DNA of 64,000 nt, taken from the NCBI RefSeq assembly GCF_002105555.1, contig NZ_CP020612.1:2534001-2598000 (forward strand). The letters are read 5' to 3'. Below, in pieces: positions 11,637-19,310 of the stretch. A program made the translations under genes and the position numbers. The notes under the pieces were generated by a model. That model saw nothing but the letters and a program-made list of their open reading frames with translations, was not told where the DNA came from and did no database searches. Positions within the stretch are counted from its first letter, which is position 1. Each line of letters opens with the position of its first letter. This stretch comes from Paracoccus contaminans (GTDB lineage Bacteria > Pseudomonadota > Alphaproteobacteria > Rhodobacterales > Rhodobacteraceae).

Positions 11637-12212
11637 TCAGCCGGCGGGCTGGAAGACCCCGCAGGCGATCCGGTCGCCGGCCTTGCCCGCAGGCTGCGAG
11701 ACGTAATCGTCGGCCCCGCCATGCACGACAAAGGCAGCCCCGTCTGCGTCCGTCACCGCGGCAAGCTGGGTCGCGGGGATGAAGAACTCGGCCTTTGCCT
11801 TGCCATCGGCGTCGATTTCGATGTTGGGCAGATCGCCGGTATGCATCCCCTCCGCCGACAGCGCCCCGTGCTGCTTGCCGCCGGCCAGATGGCCCCCCGC
11901 GGTCTTGAAATCGGGGGCATCGCATTGGCCCGTCTCATGGATGTGAACGGCGTGGGGGCCGGGGGGCAGTCCGGCCAGATCCACCATGACATGCAGCGCC
12001 CCCGAAGGCGTCGCCGCGACAGTGGCGGTGCCCGCATCCTTGCCGGCTGCATCACGGATCGCGGCCGCCGCATGCTGCGCGGTGCCGCCGGCCGGTGATT
12101 GCGCATGGCCCAGCAGCGGGATAAGCGCGAGCGCCGCGCCCAGCATCAGGGCGCCGATCATCCCCGGAGCAGCCGGGGCGAGTGTACGAGCGAGGGCGCG
12201 GGACATGGGCAT
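11637..12212 (-). CDS. sodC: periplasmic Cu,Zn superoxide dismutase
   Basis: The enzyme disproportionates superoxide outside the cytoplasm. The 191-residue precursor starts with a signal peptide: a basic N-terminus, a hydrophobic core near residues 14-33, and probable cleavage after GHA. Metal ligands and loop motifs are present: [11 protein letters not shown] (Cu histidines and the disulfide Cys), [27 protein letters not shown] (Zn/Cu histidine and Asp) and GDRIACGV (second disulfide Cys). A longer in-frame start exists upstream, but 12212 places the signal peptide at the N-terminus; Met at 12206 is an alternative. It precedes uvrB on the same strand with a hairpin between them. Confidence 0.95.
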   Translation of the reverse strand: MPMSRALARTLAPAAPGMIGALMLGAALALIPLLGHAQSPAGGTAQHAAAAIRDAAGKDAGTATVAATPSGALHVMVDLAGLPPGPHAVHIHETGQCDAPDFKTAGGHLAGGKQHGALSAEGMHTGDLPNIEIDADGKAKAEFFIPATQLAAVTDADGAAFVVHGGADDYVSQPAGKAGDRIACGVFQPAG

Positions 12213-12419
12213 TCTCCTGTTTGCGACAGCAAGTGAACGCCTGTCCGGGCAGGCTGTTCCCGCCGCATGGCGCATCTGTCGGGCCGATGCGCCATGCGGC
12301 GCTGTCATTGCCCCAACAGCTTGCCGGGCTGCCTGGCCCCGCCGACATGCCGCGGCGCCTTGATTGCCGCGCCCGTCTGCGGCACAAACCGATCACCGTC
12401 CGTCGTCCAGGGGGAAGCC

Positions 12420-12731
12420 ATGCCGGTCCGTATCTATCAGCCGTCCCGCAATGCGATGCAGTCCGGCACCGCCCGCACCAAGGGCTGGGTGATGGTGTTT
12501 CCGCATGACGAGCCGCGCGGCATCGATCCGCTGATGGGCTGGACCTCAAGCGCCGATACCCAGGCCCAGGTCAGCCTGCATTTCGACACGCGGGCCGAGG
12601 CCGAGACCTATGCCAAGGCGCAGGGCCTCGACTATGTCGTGACCGAGCCGCACCGGCGCGCGCCCAATGTGCGCCCCCGCGGCTATGGCGAGAATTTCTC
12701 GCCCGATCGGCGTGCGCCATGGACACATTAG
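12420..12731 (+). CDS. NADH dehydrogenase accessory subunit, NDUFS4 family (ETC complex I subunit)
   Basis: This 103-residue protein begins [14 protein letters not shown], continues with KGWVMVF and [16 protein letters not shown], and ends with [19 protein letters not shown]. This is the bacterial form of the mitochondrial 18-kDa complex I subunit NDUFS4. Paracoccus complex I is known to carry such supernumerary subunits on its peripheral arm. The gene lies away from any nuo cluster in this window and overlaps the following GNAT gene by 13 bp. The ATG at 12420 was chosen because it gives the conserved N-terminus and has a GGGGGAAG ribosome site just upstream. Confidence 0.88.
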   Translation: MPVRIYQPSRNAMQSGTARTKGWVMVFPHDEPRGIDPLMGWTSSADTQAQVSLHFDTRAEAETYAKAQGLDYVVTEPHRRAPNVRPRGYGENFSPDRRAPWTH

Positions 12732-13216
12732 AGCCGCCGATGCCGATGGCCATCACGATCGCGCCGGAACGGCCCGACCAGGATGATCTCGACCGGCTGT
12801 TTGATCGCCACAGCGCCTTTTGCCATGCGGATACCCCCCCTGAATCCATCCACATGATGGACCGCGCCGCGCTGGCCGCCGAGGGGATCGAGTTTCATGT
12901 CATGCGGCAGGACGGGCTTGCCATCGGGATGGGCGCGATCAAGCGGATCGGCGCGCATGAGGGCGAGATCAAGTCCATGCATGTCCTGAACGACGAACGG
13001 GGCAGGGGCCTTGGCCGCCGCATGGTCGATCACCTGATCGCCGCGGCGCGTGCGCAGGGCATGACCCGCCTGTCGCTGGAAACCGGCGCGCAGGACAGCT
13101 TTGCCCCTGCCCGCATGCTTTATGCCGCTGCGGGCTTCGTGCCCTGCGAGCCCTTCGGCGATTATCGCCCCGACCCGATGAGCGTGTTCATGACGCTGCC
13201 TCTTGCCCAGGCCTGA
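12719..13216 (+). CDS. GNAT-family N-acetyltransferase
   Basis: The 165-residue single-domain acetyltransferase has the acetyl-CoA-binding motif A spread over [24 protein letters not shown] (cited as a region, residues about 83-106) and the motif B segment [19 protein letters not shown]. The order and the RGRGLG loop are typical of the small PhnO/YjgM-like GNATs. The substrate is unknown. The ATG overlaps the end of the NDUFS4-like gene by 13 bp, implying co-translation. A second ATG ([12 protein letters not shown]) a few codons in is a possible start. Confidence 0.85.
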   Translation: MDTLEPPMPMAITIAPERPDQDDLDRLFDRHSAFCHADTPPESIHMMDRAALAAEGIEFHVMRQDGLAIGMGAIKRIGAHEGEIKSMHVLNDERGRGLGRRMVDHLIAAARAQGMTRLSLETGAQDSFAPARMLYAAAGFVPCEPFGDYRPDPMSVFMTLPLAQA

Positions 13217-13327
13217 GGCAGCGCGGAACATTCTGCTTGGCCTGACCGGCAGCATACCGGGGCATCTTGGCCCCGTTGTGATGGCGCCCGCTATGGCCCG
13301 TGCTGGCCGCAGGCCGGCGCGGCGCGC

Positions 13328-13404
13328 TGGCGACCCCGGAAGGAATCGAACCCTCAACCTTGGACTTAGAAGGTCCCTGCTCTATCCAGTTGAGCTACGG
13401 GGCC
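13328..13404 (-). tRNA. tRNA-Arg (anticodon TCT)
   Basis: A complete cloverleaf reads on the minus strand. The acceptor is GGCCCCG/CGGGGTC, the D arm GCTC...GAGC, the anticodon loop CTTCTAA with TCT, and the T arm GAGGG-TTCGATT-CCTTC. Discriminator G is followed by an encoded CCA. It reads AGA codons. Confidence 0.95.
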
Positions 13405-13466
13405 GCGCTGGCCCCTGATTGCGCGAAATGGCGGCGGCACGCAAGCGGGACATGTCCCAACGCAAA

Positions 13467-13488
13467 GGGCCGGCGCAACGGCCGGCCC
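13467..13488 (-). terminator. hairpin terminator of the Bax inhibitor-1 gene
   Basis: A perfect 8-bp stem (GGGCCGGC / GCCGGCCC) with a 6-nt loop lies 26 bp past the stop codon. On the transcribed minus strand it is followed by TTTGCGTT, a short U-tract. Confidence 0.55.
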
Positions 13489-13514
13489 CAAGGCACCGCA
13501 GTGGTGAAACCCGA

Positions 13515-14261
13515 TCAGTTTTCGCGCTGGCCCATGAAGCTCAGCAGGAAGGTGAAGAGGTTCAGGAAGTCGAGATACAGCGTCAGCGCGCCCATGATGG
13601 CCGACTTGCCGAGGAAGTCGTCACCCGAACCGGCCAGTTCCAGATAGGTGTTCTTGATACGCTGCGTGTCATAGGCGGTCAGGCCGGCAAAGATCAGCAC
13701 CCCGATCACCGACACCGCAAAGGCAACCGCGTTCGATTGCACGAACAGGTTGACCAGCATCGCGATCATCAGGCCGATCAGCCCCATCACCAGGAAGCGG
13801 CCCACACCCGACAGGTCGCGCCGCGTGGTATAGCCATAGAGCGACAGCCCCGCGAAGCCGCCCGCCGTGGCAAGAAAGGTGGTGAAGATCGAGGCATCGG
13901 TATAGCGCAGGAAGATCGAGCTGAGCGAGGCGCCCATCGCCGCGGCGAAGGCATAGAACACCGCCGTCGCGCCCTGCACCGAAAGCCGGTTCAGCGCCGC
14001 GCCGAAACCCATCACCATCAGCAGCGGCAGGAACATGATGACCCAGCGCACCGGCGACATGTAGATCATGCGGCCGAAATCGGTCCACTGGCCGGGGCCG
14101 CCGGCCATCTCGGCAAAGCCCCAGGCGATGACGGCGCTGACGGCCATGCCGCCGGCCATCATCCCATAGACCTTGTTCATATAGGCCCGCAGGCCCTCAT
14201 CATAGGCCGCTGCACGTCCCGACGTCGTAGCCGGGCGGCGGAGCGTGTTGAAGTCAGCCAT
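13515..14261 (-). CDS. Bax inhibitor-1 / YccA family membrane protein
   Basis: The 248-residue protein has about seven hydrophobic segments. The family pattern is visible: the N-terminal stretch AYMNKVYGMMAGGMAVSA, an early IYMSPVRWVIMFLPL helix, and near the end the loop LIFAGLTAYDTQRIKN with the conserved Asp pair region. Members are inner-membrane proteins proposed to act as pH-sensitive calcium leak channels and, in E. coli YccA, to modulate FtsH proteolysis; the role here is not known. The start at 14261 (MADFNTLRR) was preferred over a longer frame because it gives the conserved N-terminus. Confidence 0.92.
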   Translation of the reverse strand: MADFNTLRRPATTSGRAAAYDEGLRAYMNKVYGMMAGGMAVSAVIAWGFAEMAGGPGQWTDFGRMIYMSPVRWVIMFLPLLMVMGFGAALNRLSVQGATAVFYAFAAAMGASLSSIFLRYTDASIFTTFLATAGGFAGLSLYGYTTRRDLSGVGRFLVMGLIGLMIAMLVNLFVQSNAVAFAVSVIGVLIFAGLTAYDTQRIKNTYLELAGSGDDFLGKSAIMGALTLYLDFLNLFTFLLSFMGQREN

Positions 14262-14455
14262 GTCAATTCCTCTGCAAGGGCCGGCCGACGTGCCGGTCCA
14301 CGGGGGGAATATCGGCAATGACCTGATGTTTTTCAAGCAGCCGGGCGCAGCGTTTCCGCCTTGCCGCGCAGCGGGCGGCGCCCCCCTTTACCGGGGCGCA
14401 TGCGCCATCCTGCCCGCCCCGCCGATCAGGCCGGGCGCGGCAAGGGGCGCCGCCT

Positions 14456-15457
14456 TCATCCCCGCGCGGGGGCTGGTGCCGGCCCGGCCGGCTCGGGGGC
14501 GATCGACAGCACGACCTTGCCCACGACCCCGCGCCCGCGCAGCAGATCATAGGCCTGCGCGGCGTCCTCCAGCGGCAGGACGGTGGGGGGCGCGGGGCGC
14601 AGCCGCCCTGCCTCTTGCAAGGTCAGCAGCGCGTCGAGGCTGGCGCGCAGGCGCTCGGGCGCGAGCGTGCGATAGCCGCCCCAGTAGAACCCGTGGATCG
14701 CGATGTTCTTGACCAGCGCGTGGTTGAGCGGCAGGGCAGGCGGCTTTCCGGCCGCAAAGCCGATCAGCAGGTGCCGCCCGCCGTGGCGCAGCGCGCCGAA
14801 GGCCGCCTCGGCCGGCGCATCGCCAAGCGCATCATACAGGACATCGACCCCCCCCATGGCCCGCAGCGCCGCCCTCAGGTCGGCGGTCTCGGCGCTGTCG
14901 ATCAGCTCGGCCGCGCCTGCGCGCCGCGCCGCCGCCAGCTTGCCCGCGCCGCGGGCCACGGCGATCACCCGCGCGCCCAGGGCCGCGCCGATCTCGACCG
15001 CGGTCAGGCCGACCCCGCCGCCCGCGCCCAGCACCGCAAGCGTCTGCCCGGCCGCCAGCGCGCCCGGCCCGGTCAGGGCCAGATGGCTGGTCCCATAGGC
15101 CACCAGAAAGCCGGCCGCCGCCTCCATCGGCATGCGGTCCGGGATCGGCACGCAGGCGTCCTGCGCGAAGACCCCCCGGTCGGCCAAAGTGCCCTGCCCG
15201 CTGACCGCCACGCGGGTGCCGGGGGCAAGGGTGGCGCCGGGTCCGGCGGCCTCGACGACGCCCGCCCCTTCGATCCCTGCCACGAAGGGATAGGGCGGGG
15301 TGTCCTGGTACCTGCCATCGACCATCAGCAGGTCGGCAAAGTTCAGGGCCGCTGCATGCAGGCGCACGCGCAGCTCTCCCTCGCCCGGCGCGGGGCAGGG
15401 CTGCGAGGCCAGTTCGGGCGGGGCGCCGGCCTGCGGGATGCGGATGATTCGATCCAT
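14456..15457 (-). CDS. NADPH:quinone oxidoreductase-like zinc-independent medium-chain reductase
   Basis: The 333-residue protein has the GroES-like N-terminal domain (ALNFADLLMVDGRYQ, PFVAGIEGAGVV) and a Rossmann domain with the NADPH-binding VLGAGGGVGLTAVEIG near residues 145-160. It matches the QOR subfamily of medium-chain dehydrogenases/reductases, whose members lack catalytic zinc; no zinc-ligand cysteines are evident. It would reduce quinones or enals with NADPH. Start at 15457 (MDRIIRIPQAGAP) has an AGGAGTG site just upstream; a few extra codons are open further up. It is divergent from an XRE regulator across a 153-bp gap, so control by that regulator is possible but untested. Confidence 0.9.
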   Translation of the reverse strand: MDRIIRIPQAGAPPELASQPCPAPGEGELRVRLHAAALNFADLLMVDGRYQDTPPYPFVAGIEGAGVVEAAGPGATLAPGTRVAVSGQGTLADRGVFAQDACVPIPDRMPMEAAAGFLVAYGTSHLALTGPGALAAGQTLAVLGAGGGVGLTAVEIGAALGARVIAVARGAGKLAAARRAGAAELIDSAETADLRAALRAMGGVDVLYDALGDAPAEAAFGALRHGGRHLLIGFAAGKPPALPLNHALVKNIAIHGFYWGGYRTLAPERLRASLDALLTLQEAGRLRPAPPTVLPLEDAAQAYDLLRGRGVVGKVVLSIAPEPAGPAPAPARG

Positions 15458-15610
15458 GAACACTCCTTTCTGGTGCATGCGCAGCCTGCGGGGGGCGAAA
15501 CCCGCGGCCGGGCCTGTCTTTTTAGACAGAGCCAAGCCCTTGGCACGCAATAGTTCTCGCTGATTGCGCCGGGGAAGGCTACTGCCCGTCCAGATTGCAC
15601 GAGGTTTCCG

Positions 15611-15967
15611 ATGAAGCACATTGTTGACGAGCATGTCGGGCAGCGCATCCGCCATCGTCGCTGGACGGTCGGCATGACCCAGCAGCAGCTGGGCGAGGCG
15701 GTGGGGATCAAGTTCCAGCAGATCCAGAAATATGAAACCGGCATGAACCGGGTGTCGGCATCGCGCCTGTGGGACATCGCCCGTGCCCTGGATGTTCCCG
15801 TCGCCTTCTTCTTCGAGGGGCTGGCTGATGCCTCGGCGCTTGAGGCAGAGCGCGGCGTTCTGGCCGACAAGGAGGCGCTGCAGCTTGTCCGGGCCTATTA
15901 TGCCATCCCCGAGGCGCAGCGCCGGCAGATCTTCGAACTGGCGCGGGTGCTGTCGCAGGCGGCCTGA
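15611..15967 (+). CDS. XRE-family helix-turn-helix transcriptional regulator
   Basis: This 118-residue protein has a Cro/CI-type HTH at residues about 10-65. RIRHRRWTVGMTQQQLGEAV and IKFQQIQKYETG form the helices, and LWDIARALDVPVAFFF is the usual closing segment. The C-terminal tail is helical and lacks a recognised sensor domain. Short proteins of this exact layout are common in Rhodobacteraceae; their targets are mostly unassigned. It is divergent from the quinone oxidoreductase. Confidence 0.9.
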   Translation: MKHIVDEHVGQRIRHRRWTVGMTQQQLGEAVGIKFQQIQKYETGMNRVSASRLWDIARALDVPVAFFFEGLADASALEAERGVLADKEALQLVRAYYAIPEAQRRQIFELARVLSQAA

Positions 15968-15972
15968 CAGGG

Positions 15973-15997
15973 GCAGGGGCGGGGGTCTTGCCCCTGC
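15973..15997 (+). terminator. hairpin after the XRE regulator
   Basis: A perfect 8-bp stem GCAGGGGC / GCCCCTGC with a 9-nt loop directly follows the stop codon. The downstream run is only TTGT, so strength is uncertain. Confidence 0.45.
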
Positions 15998-16069
15998 TTG
16001 TCGGCTGGCGGCCGGGCGGCGGGGGCTGTAAAGCCGTGCTGATGCCCCTGCCAGCGCGAGGCCCTGCCG

Positions 16070-16882
16070 ATGACGGACCCCCGACCGCCTCTCGACCCCC
16101 GTCTTGTCGCCGAGCTGCGCGCCACGGCGGCCGCGATGGCCGATGCGGCGCGCATCGAGACGCTGCGCCACTTTCGCAGCGATGCGCTGTCGCCCGACAA
16201 CAAGCTTGCTGCCGGTTTTGATCCGGTGACCGAGGCCGACCGCGCCTGCGAGCGGGCGATGCGCGCCATTCTGGCCGCCCGCCGCCCGGACGATGCCATC
16301 GTGGGCGAGGAATACGGCACCGTGCCGGGCAGCAGCGGCCTGACCTGGGTGCTGGACCCGATCGACGGCACCCGCGCCTATCTGTGCGGCGCGCCAAGCT
16401 GGGGGGTGCTGATCGGTCTGGCCGATGCCGAGGGGCCGATCCATGGCATCATCGACCAGCCCTGGACCGGCGAGCGGTGGGAAGGGGGCCTGGGCGCCGC
16501 GCGCCTGTCTGCGCCGCAGGGCGAGCGGCCGCTGGGCGTGCGCCGCGGGGTGGAGCTTGACCGCGCGACGCTGATGACGACTTTCCCCGAGATCGGCACC
16601 CCCGACCAGGCGGCCGCCTTCCGGCGCGTGGCCGGCCGCGTCCGCCTGACGCGCTATGGGCTTGACTGCTACGCCTACGGGCTGCTGGCGCTGGGGCAGG
16701 TCGATCTGGTGATCGAGGCGGGCTTGCAGCCCTATGACATCGTGGCGCCCATCGCGGTGGTGCAGGCAGCCGGCGGGATCGTCACCGACTGGCAGGGCAA
16801 TCCTGCGCATGGCGGCGGCTGCGTGATCGCCGCGGCCAGCGCCGAGCTGCACGCCGCGGCGCTGGCGATCCTGGCCGGCTGA
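16070..16882 (+). CDS. hisN: inositol-monophosphatase-family phosphatase, probable histidinol-phosphatase
   Basis: The 270-residue Mg-dependent phosphatase has the family's metal sites: DPVTEADR (residues about 51-58), GEEYGT, and the signature VLDPIDGTRAY. The C-terminal motif is LQPYDIVAPIAVVQAAGGIVTDW. The wording (FDPVTEADRACE, LDPIDGTRAYLCGAPSW, GGCVIAA) matches the alphaproteobacterial HisN branch, which removes phosphate from L-histidinol phosphate in histidine synthesis. Inositol-1-phosphatase activity cannot be excluded by reading alone. It is a single gene followed by mgtE. Confidence 0.85.
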   Translation: MTDPRPPLDPRLVAELRATAAAMADAARIETLRHFRSDALSPDNKLAAGFDPVTEADRACERAMRAILAARRPDDAIVGEEYGTVPGSSGLTWVLDPIDGTRAYLCGAPSWGVLIGLADAEGPIHGIIDQPWTGERWEGGLGAARLSAPQGERPLGVRRGVELDRATLMTTFPEIGTPDQAAAFRRVAGRVRLTRYGLDCYAYGLLALGQVDLVIEAGLQPYDIVAPIAVVQAAGGIVTDWQGNPAHGGGCVIAAASAELHAAALAILAG

Positions 16883-16966
16883 GGGCGGCCGCGCGGCGTT
16901 GCCCCGCAGGCCCCGCGCGCCTATGGTCGCGCCGCGTTTGCCCCCTTGCCCAAGCCGAGTGCCGCC

Positions 16967-18352
16967 ATGACCGAAACCCACCTGCGCGATTCCGACGACG
17001 AAGACGGCGATTTCGTCCCCGCCCGCGCGCTGGTGGCCGACATCGAGGCAGCGATCGACGCAGGCGACGGCGCGGTCCTGAACGCCCTGCTCGAGCCGGT
17101 GCACGGCGCCGACATCGCCGACCTCATCGAGCAGTTGAACCCGCAGCGGCGGGCGCGGCTGCTGCGCCTTTACTCGGGCGAGATCGATGCCGAGATCCTG
17201 ACCGAGATCGACGATTCGATCCGCGAGGCGGTCATCGAGCAGCTGCCCCGCAAGGTCGTCGCCGACGCCGTGCGCGAGATGGACACCGACGACGTGGTGG
17301 ACCTGGTCGAGGATCTGGACGCGCCCGAGCGCGAGGAGATCCTGTCCGCCCTTGACGCCGAGGACCGCGTCGCGGTCGAGCAATCGCTGACCTATCCCGA
17401 ATATTCGGCCGGCCGCCTGATGCAGTCCGAGGTGGTGACCGCCCCCGAACACTGGACGGTCGGCGAGGCGATCGACTTTCTGCGCCGGGCCGAATGGCTG
17501 CCCGACCAGTTCTATCACGTCATCCTCGTCGATCCGCGCCGCCACCCGGTCGGCTATGTCACGCTGGGCCGGCTGCTGTCGGCGCAGCGGGCAACCCATC
17601 TGCGCGACATCACCGAGGACAGCTTTCGCACCATCGACGTGCTGCAGGAAGAAGGCGAGGTCGCCTATGCCTTCAACCAGTATCACCTGATCTCGGCCCC
17701 CGTGGTGGACGCGGACGAGCGGCTGGTGGGCGTCATCACCATCGACGACGCCATGGCCGTTCTGGACGAGGAACACGAGGAGGAGTTCCTCAAGCTCGCC
17801 GGGGTGGGCGAGGAATCCTCGCTGTCGGACGGGGTGGTTGAAACCGTGCGCCAGCGCGCGCCCTGGCTGCTGGTCAACCTGATCACGGCCAATCTGTCGG
17901 CCTTTGTCATCTCGCGCTTTTCAGGGACGATCGAGGCGATCGTGGCGCTGGCGGCGCTGATGCCGATCGTCGCCTCGATGGGGGGCAATGCGGGCACGCA
18001 GTCGCTGGCGGTCGCGGTGCGGGCGCTGGCGACCAAGGATCTGACCAGCTCGAACGCGGCGCGCGTCGTGCGGCGGGAAACCATCGTCGGCCTGATCAAC
18101 GGGCTGATCTTTGCAGCCCTGATGGGGATGGCGGGATATCTGGCCTATGGCTCGCCCATGCTGGGGCTGGTGCTGGCGGCGGCGCTGGTCATCAACCTGA
18201 TCGTGGCCGCGCTGGGCGGGGTGCTGGTGCCCCTGACGCTGGAAAGGCTGAATCTTGATCCGGCCCTGGCGGCAGGCACCTTTGTGACCACGTTGACCGA
18301 CGTGATCGGATTTCTGGCATTCCTGGGGCTGGCGACATGGATCCTGCTTTAG
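16967..18352 (+). CDS. mgtE: magnesium transporter MgtE
   Basis: This 461-residue inner-membrane Mg2+ channel/transporter has an acidic N-terminal MgtE_N domain (residues about 20-130, ending in EILSALDAEDRVAVEQSL). Two CBS domains follow (about 135-255, with SEVVTAPEHWTV and ISAPVVDADERLVGVITIDDA). A five-helix membrane domain (about 285-461) includes the pore segment ALMPIVASMGGNAGTQS. Acidic N-terminal/CBS residues sense Mg2+ and gate the pore in this family. ATG 16967 was chosen over an upstream in-frame start. Its 3' end overlaps the next gene by 16 bp. Confidence 0.95.
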   Translation: MTETHLRDSDDEDGDFVPARALVADIEAAIDAGDGAVLNALLEPVHGADIADLIEQLNPQRRARLLRLYSGEIDAEILTEIDDSIREAVIEQLPRKVVADAVREMDTDDVVDLVEDLDAPEREEILSALDAEDRVAVEQSLTYPEYSAGRLMQSEVVTAPEHWTVGEAIDFLRRAEWLPDQFYHVILVDPRRHPVGYVTLGRLLSAQRATHLRDITEDSFRTIDVLQEEGEVAYAFNQYHLISAPVVDADERLVGVITIDDAMAVLDEEHEEEFLKLAGVGEESSLSDGVVETVRQRAPWLLVNLITANLSAFVISRFSGTIEAIVALAALMPIVASMGGNAGTQSLAVAVRALATKDLTSSNAARVVRRETIVGLINGLIFAALMGMAGYLAYGSPMLGLVLAAALVINLIVAALGGVLVPLTLERLNLDPALAAGTFVTTLTDVIGFLAFLGLATWILL

Positions 18353-18915
18353 ACAAGGGCGCGCTGCGGGCGCGGGCGCTGGCCGCGCGGGCCGCGCAGG
18401 GCGACGGAGCGGCGCTGAGCGCCAATCTGCGCGCAGCCCTCGCGCCCTGGGCGGGCAAGGCGCTGGCCGGTTACTGGCCGATGCGGGGCGAGGCCGATCC
18501 CCGCCCCGCGATGGCCGCGCATGACGGCCCGGTATGCCTGCCCGTGGTGACTGGCCGGGCCGTGCCGCTGCTGTTCAGGCGCTGGCAGGGAGAGGCGCTG
18601 GTCCCCGGCGCGTTCGGCACCGCCCATCCCGATGATTCGATGCCCCAGATCATCCCCGAGGTGCTGATCGTGCCGCTGGTCGGGTTTGATTCGGCGCTGA
18701 ACCGGCTGGGCTATGGGGGCGGGTATTACGACCGGACCCTTCAATTGCTGCGTGCGGCCCGCCCCACGGTGGCGATCGGCCTGGCCTGGGCGGCCCAGCA
18801 GCTGCCCGCCCTGCCTGTCGAGCCGACGGACCAGCCGCTCGATGCCGTTGTCACCGAGCGTGACTTTTTTGCAAGGGCAGGATTTCCGGCCGGGCCTGCC
18901 GGGCAGCCGGGATAA
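18337..18915 (+). CDS. 5-formyltetrahydrofolate cyclo-ligase
   Basis: The 192-residue enzyme converts 5-formyl-THF to 5,10-methenyl-THF with ATP, recycling a folate storage form. The signature loop is GYGGGYYDRTL near residues 127-137, with IIPEVLIVPLVGFD before it. Length agrees with the YgfA/MTHFS family. Overlap with the mgtE end suggests co-translation. Together with fhs 5 kb downstream and the formyl-THF-dependent PurN, the region is rich in C1-folate metabolism, although they are separate transcription units. Confidence 0.93.
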   Translation: MDPALDKGALRARALAARAAQGDGAALSANLRAALAPWAGKALAGYWPMRGEADPRPAMAAHDGPVCLPVVTGRAVPLLFRRWQGEALVPGAFGTAHPDDSMPQIIPEVLIVPLVGFDSALNRLGYGGGYYDRTLQLLRAARPTVAIGLAWAAQQLPALPVEPTDQPLDAVVTERDFFARAGFPAGPAGQPG

Positions 18916-19310
18916 GCATGTGGACAGATCCGGGACGGTCAGGGACGCGCGCCGCTAAGGCTGCGAAGCGGTGTCATAATCCCGCATCCACCCGGATTTG
19001 CCCCGTATCGGGACGGCCCGGCATGGCCTCGAGTCGGCGCCGTCCGGGGGCGCGACGCGCAGCTTCTGTCAATCGGCTTTTCGATGTTCGCCCCCAAATA
19101 TTGTCCTTGAACCGTCCGCCCGCTCGCTTCAGATAGTGTGCACTGCGCCGATACAGCACCAGATGTTGTGGACGCAGCACGAGACGAGCAGACAGCCTTA
19201 CGCACCCGGCGATCCCTTGCGGGATGCCGGCCCGCAGCCCCGCAGGCCGGGCCGGGCGGCGCCATGCGCAGCAGCGGGCCGGACAGCGACAGACGAGAGG
19301 AACGGGACGG
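18916..19310. promoter_or_regulatory. nrdJ upstream region
   Basis: These 395 bases precede nrdJ and contain no supported gene. The last part holds three candidate NrdR-type half-site clusters at 19091, 19124 and 19156 and a GAGAGGAACGGGACGG ribosome-binding leader just before the nrdJ ATG. I did not see a cobalamin-riboswitch core. Confidence 0.45.
19091..19171 (+). promoter_or_regulatory. candidate NrdR boxes upstream of nrdJ
   Basis: Three 16-mers at 19091-19106, 19124-19139 and 19156-19171 have right halves TATTGTCC, GATAGTGT and TGTTGTGG. These resemble the NrdR-box half TATWGTGT; their left halves are weak (10-11 of 16 positions each). Centre-to-centre spacing is 33 and 32 bp, about three helical turns, which is the classic spacing of paired NrdR boxes in front of ribonucleotide reductase genes. 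Confidence 0.4.

Noticed and set aside
19141..19310. Possible cobalamin riboswitch upstream of the B12-dependent reductase.
   Set aside because: No B12-box core or matching stem arrangement could be found; the leader is short after the NrdR-like sites.
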